64,000 nt of DNA from Taudactylus pleione (Eukaryota > Chordata > Amphibia > Anura > Myobatrachidae). The stretch is taken from assembly GCA_031769625.1 (NCBI GenBank), contig JAUIMM010000124.1:6323501-6387500 (forward strand). The letters run 5' to 3'. The position numbers and the translations under genes are program-made. Positions 55,331-64,000 of the stretch are shown here, piece by piece; positions within the stretch are counted from its first letter, which is position 1; each line of letters starts with the position of its first letter. The notes below the pieces were generated by a model. It worked only from the letters and a program-made list of their open reading frames with translations, was not told where the DNA came from and searched no databases.

Positions 55331-56880
55331 TTACAGAGCTAGTAAAATCCTTTGGCTCTTAAGATGGAAGACTGAAGAGCCACGCCGTCCAAGACAGACG
55401 AGGAAGGTCCGGATGCGGGCAGGGACCCTATGGAGAGACTCTGAAGGTCGGTAAACCAATGGCGTCTGGGCCAAGCAGGAGCTATCAGAATTACTGTGCC
55501 GCTCTCTTGCTTGAATTTCTTGATAACCCTTAGGAGGAGGGAGATTGGAGGAAATCGTTATGCCAGATTGAAGTCCCACCATACAGCCAAAGTATCCACG
55601 AAGGCGGCCGAGGGGTCTCTGGTTCTGGATCCATACCTGGGGACCTTGTGATTGTAACACCATCAGGTATATTTCTAGTAGTCCCCATTTGTCCACTAGG
55701 ATCTGAAAGCCATCCGGATGAAGAGCCCGTTCCCGGCGTGTATGTTCTGACAATTTAGGAAGTCTGCTTCCCAGTTTAAGGCTCCGTGGATGAATATTGC
55801 CGGAAGATGACATTCTGCCCACACCAGAATGTTTGCAAATTCCTTCATGGCTGACCGCCTTCGCGTGCCTCCCTGATGATTGAGGTTGGCTACTGCGGTC
55901 GTCTTGTCGGCCTGGATCTGGAATGGCCTTTAGGAAATCCTGTGCTTGAATGAGTGCTCTGTACACTGCTCAAAGTTCCAGGATGTTTATGGATAGATGA
56001 CTTTAATGAGTAGTCCATCTTGCCTGAAAGGTATGTCACCGCGCCCCAACACCCACCTTGGAATCCAAAAGGGGGGTGACCCTTGTTCAGATGAGACTTT
56101 TTCAGCCACCATGATAGGAAAAACCGAACTTCCCGAAAGAGAAGGATTGTCTGGGACCATATCAGATGATACTGCCCGTTCCACCGGGAGATAATCAGTC
56201 ACTGCAGAGGCCTGGAAAGGACCTGGGCATATTCCACTATGTCAAAAGTGGATACCATGGACCCCAGGACCTGCATTGCTGAGTAAATGGATACCCTCTG
56301 ATTGCAGAGCCATTTGCACACCCGCAATTGTAGAGCCGAAATCTTGTCGACTGGTAGAAAGACCCTTTGTGCCAGGGAATCCAGTAGCGCCCCCAGATGT
56401 ACCATCTGCTGTATTGGAGAAAGGGAAGACTTTTTTCCAATCGACTACCCAGCTCTGCTCCTGTAGACAGGCAGTGGTCAGCTGGAGATGATGTAAAACC
56501 TTCGTAGACTGCCAATATCAGGAGGTCGTCCAAGTATGGCAGTATCCTGACTCCTTCTAAGATGAGCAGTCATGACTACCATTATCTTGGCAAACACCTG
56601 TGGGGCTGTGGACAGACCAAAGGGCAATGGTAATGTTGCTGACGAACAGCAAAACCTTTGGTGGCATAGTACAATAGGTAAATACAGATATGCATCTCGT
56701 ATTGTCCAGGGAACCATGGAATCCCAAGGTTCCATTGCCAGCATAATTGACCGTAGGGTCTCCATACGGAACCTGGGCACATGAATGAACCTGTTGAGAT
56801 ATTTCTGATTCAGAATAGAGCAATGAGACCCATTTAGCTTCTGAATCAAAAACAAATTTGTGTAATAACTCCTTCCTTGT
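55331..56880 (-). pseudogene. DIRS-e RT-RNase H remnant
   Basis: RT start FLIQKLNGSHCSILNQKYLN (from 56855) is followed by HVPRFRMETLRSIMLAMEPW and, in the same and a neighbouring frame, DAYLYLPIVL (motif A) and LPFGLSTAPQVFAKIM (motif B). Motif C is reduced to a MDDLLILA piece at 56533. Connection-like MVHLGALLDSLAQRVFLPVD is at 56405. RNase H motifs are not clear in the decayed 55980-56200 region. Upstream gag is shortened by deletion (only scraps at 56880-57190). Several frame breaks make it inactive. Confidence 0.82.
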
Positions 56881-57199
56881 CAGCTAAAGGAACCAGGATT
56901 ATCACAACTGAATTTAGCAGGGCATGAATAGTCTACTAGAGGGCAAGGGCCTAGACAGAATCTGATGGGGAGTTGTGCAAACAAACTTCTGGGGAGTAAC
57001 CCTTTAGGAAGGTGTCACGTAAGAATCACCAGTAGGGAGGGGGATTTCCCATCTAACACACTCTCCCTGTGGGAGAGGGTAAAAAGACACTAGTCTTTTT
57101 GGAATCTTGAAGAGTTAGCTGGAGTGTTCCATGCTTCCCCCATAAACTTAGTCAGCTGTTCACTTTAAGGTAATCCAGCCTAAATCACCTTCTGGTGTC

Positions 57200-57864
57200 C
57201 TGGGCCGGCCCAAGTCGGTAAGCGGATATAGATTTTGGCGCCCCCTGTTGAAATAATCCTGCGAGTAAAATACATTATGCCACACATGTAATGCCCTTTA
57301 TAATACATTATGCCACACATGTAATGCCATTTTAAAATACATTATGCCACACACATGTAATGCCTCCCCCCCTCTCCTCAGTATTTCACCGCCTCCTAAT
57401 CCTCCCGTTCCCCCAGTGACTCACCTGCTGTGTGTCCCTCTGCAGGCAAAGGCTGTTCTTCCGTGTCCCAGTCCTACAGGCTGCTCCATGTCTTTAGTTC
57501 TCTCCCCTGCGTCGCACAGGCATTCTGGGAGACAGTGGGATGGTCTTGGAGACAGTGGGAACTGGAAGGAGGCGGTGGTCATCATGGCGCCACCGGAGTG
57601 ATGGCTCAGTGTTCAGCCGCGGCCTGAACACTGTCGGTGATTGACAGTACAGGCTGTACTGTAAATCACAGACAGTGTCCAGGCCGGGGCTGCAGCACTG
57701 GTGGCGCCGGCGGGCAGCGCAGCGGCATATAGTATAATAAGTCAGTGTGACTTATTGTGATGCCGGCTGCTGTGGTGGACAGCGGCGAGACTCAGAACAT
57801 AGTACCCTTACAGCTTGGCGCCATACGCGGCTGCGTACCTGGCGTAATGGGCCGGCCGGCCCTG
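57200..57864. mobile_element. hAT-type non-autonomous element in DIRS-e
   Basis: CTGGTGTC at 57192-57199 and 57865-57872 is an exact 8-bp target duplication. Ends CTGGGCCGGCCC and GGGCCGGCCGGCCCTG give an inverted CAGGGCCGGCC with one mismatch. Three 35-bp copies of an ATTATGCCACACATGTAATG unit lie at 57268-57363. No transposase. Confidence 0.92.
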
Positions 57865-57872
57865 CTGGTGTC

Positions 57873-60620
57873 TGAACAGCAGGTTTATTAGGCTTTAGGA
57901 GCCGGTACTTCATCTTCTACAATGAGGAATTAATTAACCTCCCCTGCTAGAGAGGAACGCTCCTCATCAGAGAGAGAGAGAAATAGAAAGAATGGAGGGA
58001 GGGAGAGAGAGGCCAAATCTCCCCTCAGCAAACACTCAATTGCGGCTGAGGATCTCCAATTAGTTAGGAGAGGGGGGGGGGGGGGGATGGGCAGCTCAGT
58101 CTTCACAAGCAAATGTGAAGTACATTTAACCCCTACACACCTGGTAGTTGAGGGTTAAATGGAGCAATAGCAGTGATAGTTACAACTGACAGTCTTAAAT
58201 TGCATGAACTCGTGTTTCCCTTTATTAGCATATTACGTATAAAGGTAACAATGCAGTGTGACCACCTTCACAAATATCTAGTAAATGTGAAGTACACAGA
58301 AAAACCCCCATACCCTGTCAGAGTGATGAGGAGAAATAGCAGTGATAGCTCTGACAGGCTTTTTCAGAAAAATATAAAGGCAGTATAACACACGGTAGAA
58401 CTAGAATAAATCACATACAATGCATTTAAGCAATATACTTAGTAGGATATTGCGCTCTGTATAACCTGGCCACCAAAAGAAAGGTAAAACAGGGAGACTG
58501 ACCAAACCTCTTGAAATTCGCAGCTACAATAGAGCACTTGAACAGTGATCGCGCTGAGCAAAAAAAATTGTGGGTTCCGGGGACCCCTCACTTTAAAAAA
58601 AATCGGGGTCCTTCTTCCCTGTTTCTGGGTCCCATCACATTATCGGGGTGAGGGCAGGCAGCAGTTGGGACAGTTCTGGTGGCAGTTGGGGTAGAGGGGG
58701 CAAAGGGCAAGCAGTAGTTGGGTTAGAGCTGGAGGTAAAGGCAGAGAGAAGTTGGGGTAGAACTGGGGGTAGAGGGGAGTATGGATGGGCAGTGCTGGGG
58801 GTGTGTAGGGAGGGAATAAGTGCAGACAGTGGTTGCGACAGTACTGCAGGGCAAGGAAGGGACTAGGGGCAGGCAGGGCTGGGATAGGGAGGGGACAAGG
58901 GTAGATAGCAGCAGGTACAGTACTGGGGGGCAAGTAAGGGTTTAGGGGGCTTTCAAACGAGGAGGGTTTGGCCGAGGTAAAGTGGGGGAGCAGCGCCCTT
59001 GTTAGAAAAAGTCCATGGCTGATGGTGCACAGCCTCGATGTCTAAATAATCCTGGATGACAGTGTTGTTTACGCTCCTGGGGGAGATGTACTAAGCTCTG
59101 AAAAGTGATAAGGTACCAGCCAATCAGCTCTCTCCCAACTGTCATCTCGCAGGCTGTGTTTGAAAAAATGACAGTTGGGAGCTGATTGGCTGTCTCCTTA
59201 TCACTCTCCAGTTTATCACTTTTCAGAGCTTAGTACATCTGGCCCCTGGTGAGGTTAAGCAATAGAGCGGCCGCTGGCTTATGAATGAGTCCCCATATAA
59301 CAGCGCTGTGTTAAAGGGTACAAGCGCAGAGGCTGCAGCGGGAGTGCTGTATCATGTAACACCCTGACTCCCCCTATATGTGCTTAATGCTAATTATATG
59401 ATGGCAGCTTGTTACATGTTATAGGGTCAGCATGAATCCTAAGTCATGTGTATGGTGTCCACAGCAGCTACATGATATGACACACACACATAATCAGACT
59501 CATCACTGCAGGTCAGTGAAGAGACTGGTTCAGTGTATTATGTTGACGATAATCATGTTGACAGTGTGTCAACATGAAAATGTTGATAATCCATTTTGCA
59601 GTAATCCTACCCTAATGTCAACACTGCCAAGTCTATGTCACAGTAATCCTATGGAGTGGGAATGATAAAGTTTGCTATGGAGCAGGCATTTTTAGTATTG
59701 TTTAGGCTGATCCTTACATTATGCCATAAGGCTGATCCTACTCTAGTGTGCTGTAAGCTTCAGTGAGCAGAGCCTCAGTGGGAGTGCTATTACCCAACGG
59801 TACTTACCACCTCCGGGCAGGCTGCTAGTTTCCATGTACCGGGGTGTGCAGTGTCTTCAGAGTTGCAGCTTGCTTGCAACCTCCGATCCTCCCAAAACTC
59901 TGTGACCTGGCTGGTGAAGGAAAGCCTAAGGGTATCAGCAGACCTGAGCATTGATGCCGGAGCACAGTAACACTGTCAGCCTGCCCGCGCGGCGCAGTGA
60001 ACGGGCAGCAGCTGAAGCTCCTGCCCACCAGAGCACAGTAACAGTCAGCCTGCCCGCGCGGTGCAGTGAACAGGCAGCAGCTGAAATCAAATAGCGGCAC
60101 AGCTCCACCTCAGAGATCAGTGAGGGGAGGGGAGAGAGAGCCCGGCGGTGTCACGTGACCGGGATGCAGATTTCAGACGCCAGTTGGCTGATGAAAAGTG
60201 CCTGCCCGCGGTCATTGGTAGGGAGAGACAGAGGGAAGTCACTGGGACGGCAGCTGCAGCATACACACACACAGTGTCCTACAGGACCCGGGAACTTTTA
60301 AAAACTGGGTCCCTTAGTGCCTATAGCACGTAAATACACACTATAGCGCGTATGTTGCGAACCCTGCTTGAAAGTGGTCTCTGGGCGTCTTATATCAGAA
60401 GAGGCAGAGAGGAGCAACCCAGACGCATGAAAACCTTGCGCTGGATTGGCGTCTGGGCTGGGGGAGGTGCTGCCGGGGAGAGCCTACCTCCCCCAGGCTG
60501 TATCAACCCTCCGAGTGCACTGGCTTTTAACATGGCTGCAGCCAGTGTCCCCAGCACCAGACTTATATGCCCTGGTGGTCTAGTGGGGAAGCGGTCTGCC
60601 CCAGTTCCCCATCACAGCAA
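57873..60620. other. Decayed gag/5' region of DIRS-e and unassigned inserts
   Basis: Purine-rich tracts at 57965-58010, a G run near 58072-58087, a GGGGCAGGCAG-type low-complexity stretch at 58640-58960, a MITE at 59079-59246, and a duplicated GAGCACAGTAACA...GGCAGCAGCTGAA unit (59959-60023, 60033-60089). No intact coding. Confidence 0.45.
59079..59246. mobile_element. Hairpin MITE (ATGTACTAAGC family)
   Basis: GATGTACTAAGCTCTGAAAA pairs with TTTTCAGAGCTTAGTACATC. Core GACAGTTGGGAGCTGATTGG shared with 27540-27716. Confidence 0.9.
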
Positions 60621-60897
60621 CCTCCAGCAGGTCTCCACACTGTTTGGTGTCTGGATCACTCCAACCACATACCCCAAGGTAATTCCTGTGGACCCTATGG
60701 AACCCGAAAAAGAAACAGTACATTTCAGACATTGGTAAGTGCCTAACCTCCATTAGACAACAATGCATGCCAAAATTTCTATTATTAAAATGCACTGCTG
60801 GTTTGCATAGGAGTACTTAAAAAAACAAAAAATGTGGATTGTCCATCTACGATATTAGTGTAGATAGTTGGAAGACATTTTGAATAATGTATCTTAC

Positions 60898-61122
60898 CTC
60901 TCTAAAGAACACATCAGCAGCAGTAAGATTCTGTGGGACAGAGCACATCCTTTTGTTGAGGGCAAGCTGTATAGCAGAGTTAACGAGTAGAGGGAGCTTG
61001 GTGTGATGGTTCTTTAGAATTATTGCAGCGGATAGCTTTTCTGCATGTTCACAAAGCAAAAGACGCGTTGCCATGGTGATTCCTCTGGTTTGACAGGTGC
61101 TTAGACGATCGAACAATCCAAC
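60898..61122 (-). CDS. NUP133: NUP133 exon (first in the window)
   Basis: 225 nt, 75 codons, phase 0 at both ends. The acceptor is a strong T-rich tract with TTTTTAG/GTTGG; the donor is GAGAG/GTAAGA. It encodes [54 protein letters not shown] and [14 protein letters not shown], matching the NUP133 region with [20 protein letters not shown] and NLTPADVFFRE. It begins the 375-residue run encoded in this window. Preceding exons (the N-terminal propeller and first helices) must lie above position 64000. DIRS-e ends about 190 bp downstream of its donor. Confidence 0.97.
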
Positions 61123-62416
61123 CTAAAAAGAAAAAAAAAAACACACATATAAACGGAAACTAGCAAAACTGGCTACTGTTTGCCTAATGTGCAGAAAATC
61201 TATAGCAAGTGCTTGCAACTACTCCGAGTGGAAAGAGAAAATGTGCTTAATGGGGAGAGAAGTGCAGAAATATAGAGGCTCCTGTCAGAGACAACCTTTC
61301 ATTGATATAGAGATACACATCCACAGGGTTTATTTGAATTAACCACGAAATCCTGTAGAAGCATTATACAATGTGTTTCTGTGCAACTCAGCATTCCCCC
61401 GAGCAACTTCAGTAAATCCCTCCATGTCATATCCAACAACATCCTTTTAAAGTTTGCATATTATACACTTCATACTGTGACAATTTTTTTTCTTGTACAA
61501 ATAAAGTGCAAAGCACCGTCCCTATACACTTAAAAACACAATCAGTACAAAGGACCCCCCTGCTCCTTACTCCCTTGAAGGAGGAGTTTAGCAGAACATT
61601 TAAAACATGTATAATGTACAGACCATTGCTTAGCTTAGGGAGGTTTGTCTCCCTTTGCAGACAGGTTGGATATGGGAGACTGGCAATCAGGATGCCAGCT
61701 GTCAAAAGACGGACAGCGGCATCCCGATGCGGAGAACCCCGATAGGCTCAGTACGTATACTAACCCTCCCCCTTCACCCCCTAACCATCCCTTTCTGCAT
61801 CCTAACCCTCCCAGTTAGTGCCTAAAGCTAACCCTCCCCAATTAGTGCCTCAACCTAAGCTTCAACCCTTAGTGTCTAACCTTATCCCCCCCCCTCCCCT
61901 GGCAGCGCCTAAACCTAACCCCCCCTACCGGCCCCCTAACCTCCCCCCTCCCGCAGTCCAAGACTAATGACGAATAAGAAAACAAAGTCTAATTAACTAA
62001 ATAAATAAAAGAAACTGAAAAGACACTAATAAAATAAATTACCCTAACTAAACAATATGCAAGCAGAAAACCAAATCTAAGTTTCAGGTCCTTTATTTTT
62101 CACAATACCACAATCCTCAGCCTCTGGTCACAGCAGCATGTAAGACATCAGCTGGCTCTGTCTTTTGAATTAACACGGGAAGCAGTCCGTGGTCACCTGA
62201 CCTGTAAGTTCCGCCCAACGGCAGAGCTGGTACTGCCGGTAGTGGGTGAACTCCATCAGGGGTATTTTACAGGGTCCCAAGCACCAACAGGTGTAGTGAC
62301 TTTCTTCTGAAGCCCATGAGCGGGATGCAGCAGGGGGGACAGACGCCGTTTGTCAGCACTGGTGTAATGCCCGCTCCTACATATTCTGATCCCATAAGGG
62401 GATTCAGACACCTAAC
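61123..62416. other. Intronic DNA with inverted GGGTTAGG-type repeats
   Basis: CTAACCCTCCC-like units at 61760-61950 are the inverse of those at 8452. Nearby ATCAGGATGCC...GGCATCCCGAT is a short inverted pair (61688-61729). No coding. Confidence 0.45.
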
Positions 62417-62835
62417 CAAAACAAGAGATATGGTAAGAACTTACCTTTGTTATCTCTGTTTCTACGAAGTCCATAGGGTCCACAGGGTTGACCTTGGGAT
62501 ATAAGCTGGATCTGGATCCACGGGCACCACGCAGTTAAAGCTTTAGCTCCCAGGATGCACTGGGTCCATCCTCCTCTATACCCCGCCCCCGAGCCACAGG
62601 CACCTCAGTTGGTAAGTAGCCAAGGCCGGAGGAAAAAAAAAGAGAAGGAAGACTAGAACACACAAGAACCATACTCATAGAAAGGGAGACAGAAAACCGG
62701 TGACCAGCCACACAGCCCATATGAAGCCAGGTGCATCAGGGCGTGCACCCTGTGCAGTCCAATTAAGGGCGGGGACGCTCCTGTGCTTAAAGGAGAATCC
62801 GGCGTCCAAAGGAAGCATCCTGAGAGGCGAAGGCG

Positions 62836-63690
62836 TCAAAGACATAGAACCTTAGAAAGGTCTGGATGGAAGACCACGTTGGCCGCCTTACACCTCTGAA
62901 CAGCTGAGGTGCCACAGCTAGCAGCCCACGAGGGGCCCACAGACCGAGTAGAATGAGATTTAACAGCGGCTGGAACAGGCAACTCCTCCTCAGAAATAGC
63001 CAAACGAATCCATCTAGCTACAGTTTGGTTTTCACAAGAGGGGTTGGCCGGCCAACAAACAAACAAAGAGGACTAACAAGGAATCCAACTTCCAAACAGA
63101 ACTAGTCCGGTCCACATAAATTCTGAGAGCACAGACCACATCCAATGAAGCCTCACCAGCCGAAAGGCAAAAAACCAGCGCGAGTCCGAAGCACTGCCCT
63201 GTCCTGGTGAAAAATCAGAAAGGGAGCATAACCGGAAAGTACCCCCAATTCCGAAACCTTCCTAGCCAAAGCAATTGCCAGGAGAAAAAGTCTTAGTAGC
63301 CAACCACTTGAACTCCACAGACTCAAGGGGTTCAAATGGAGGCCACTGGAGGGCCCGAAGAACCACCGCCAAATCCCAAGGAGCCACTGGGGGCACAAAG
63401 GGAGGCTGAATACTGAGAGCACCCTGGAAAAATGTGCAGACATCTGGTAAAGAAGCAAACCTATGCCGAAACCACACAGACAGTGCAGAGATATGAACCT
63501 TCAGAGAAGACAGATGTAAGCCAAGGTCCAAACCAGACTGAAGGAATGCCAAAATCCTAGAAACACGAAACACTTGAGGATCGTAATGTCTTGAGGCACC
63601 CCATTGAAAATAAGAATGCCACACTGTAGTAAATCCTGGCAGAGGCAGGCTTACGTGCCTGAAGCCTCGTGCCAATGACTGAGCCAGAAA
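62836..63690 (-). pseudogene. DIRS-f tyrosine recombinase, broken
   Basis: From 63675: FTTVWHSYFQWGASRHYD, SRILAFLQSGLDLGLHL, FVPPVAPWDLAVVLRALQ. After a frame change near 63300 comes LLAIALARKVSELGVL, in which the catalytic Arg-Arg pair is Arg-Lys. A deletion and another shift near 63070-63150 lead to VKSHSTRSVGPSWA with the His-x-x-Arg box, then CKAANVVFHPDLSKVLCL, where an altered tail follows the usual position of the Tyr. At least two frame breaks. Closest by eye to DIRS-b YR, sharing most of the VAPWDLAVVLRALQ-PPFEPL stretch, so probably the same subfamily. Confidence 0.88.
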
Positions 63691-64000
63691 AAATCCTTGG
63701 ACCTTAAGATGGATGTCTCAAGAGCCAAGCCGTCAAAGACAGACGACCCAGGTACGGATGAAGGCAGGGACCCTGAGACAACAGGTCTGGACGTTAAGGC
63801 AGAAGGAACGGAGTGTCGATGAAGAGACTCCGAAGATCTGAGTACCAAGGACGTCTGGGCCATCAGCATAAGCTTGCCGCCGTCCTGCTTGAATTTCCGA
63901 AGAACCCGAGGGAGAAGGGATATCGGAAGGAAGAGATATGCAAACTGGAAGGTCCACCGGACCGCCAGAGCGTCCACCAGACTTGCTTGTGCATTTCTTA
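63651..64000 (-). pseudogene. DIRS-f RNase H-YR junction remnant (partial)
   Basis: Minus-strand frames at 63977-63651 include the SVFDGLALETSILRSKDF stretch that corresponds to AVFDGVAVETAMLSSRGF before the recombinase in DIRS-b. It runs off the window end, so the RT and gag parts cannot be judged. Frame breaks are present. Confidence 0.7.

Larger units (their letters stand above)
53416..60711 (-). mobile_element. DIRS-e: full-span but decayed DIRS element with nested insertions
   Basis: The 3' tip GAAAATAAGAG at 53416; ICR at 54225-54345; the 5' tip near 60711 (CCACATACCCCAAGGTAATT is the complement of 53495-53514). Total 7.3 kb, inflated by MITEs at 53604 and 59079 and a hAT element at 57200, and with internal gag/RT deletions. 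Confidence 0.88.
62417..64000 (-). mobile_element. DIRS-f: 3' part, cut by window edge, ICR lost
   Basis: The 3' tip GAGATATGGTAAGAACTTAC matches DIRS-b. The ITR is followed by CAGTCC/AATTAAGGGCGGGG with no complementary region in between, unlike DIRS-b and -e. Coding remnants continue to 64000. Confidence 0.88.

Overview
The window looks like a piece of a large, repeat-rich vertebrate genome, most probably a frog or toad. That inference rests on three things: a vertebrate-type split gene (NUP133) with very long introns, abundant DIRS-type tyrosine-recombinase retrotransposons, and Penelope-like elements, Tc1 transposons and many hairpin MITEs typical of anuran introns. The species cannot be read from the sequence.

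The only host gene recognised is NUP133, a scaffold nucleoporin of the outer (Y-complex) ring of the nuclear pore, on the minus strand. Seven exons are present, in transcript order 61122-60898, 50085-49963, 47540-47444, 46948-46697, 46422-46289, 39118-38960 and 10880-10745. All have AG/GT borders and compatible phases. Together they give 1126 nt, a continuous run of about 375 residues from the helical half of the protein. Earlier exons lie beyond position 64000. The next downstream exon was not found in 1-10744. One intron, 10881-38959, is about 28 kb.

Almost everything else is mobile DNA inside the introns. Region 1-3600: a Penelope-like element (RT end plus GIY-YIG nuclease, minus), a hammerhead-like motif and an LTR-like block. 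3643-5234: Tc1 element 1. 5235-16200: old MITEs, a TTAA-flanked piggyBac-like element and unassigned sequence. 16201-18308: Tc1 element 2 with a nested GTCGAC-rich insertion. 19200-20890: DIRS-a fragment. 20896-21225: Tc1 fragment. 21457-26618: DIRS-b, structurally complete. 27495-28520: a duplicated segment carrying different MITEs. 29621-33766: Penelope-like remnants, palindromes and hammerhead-like motifs. 33905-37345: Tc1 element 3 loaded with insertions. 37380-38270: a hAT-like repeat with a 30-bp minisatellite. 39447-40805: MITEs. 41038-46027: DIRS-c (plus strand). 48367-49413: MITEs and a DIRS-like scrap. 50500-53420: DIRS-d fragment, abutting DIRS-e at 53416-60711. 62417-64000: start of DIRS-f, cut by the window edge.

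No element seen is coding-competent: every transposase, RT and recombinase reading frame examined has stops, frameshifts or deletions. The main interest is structural. The ICR/ITR architecture is readable in three DIRS elements, one of which lies directly against another DIRS element. There are also exact nested insertions with readable target-site duplications (one splits the catalytic tyrosine codon of a Penelope RT), several hammerhead-like motifs, and paired insertions in duplicated DNA.
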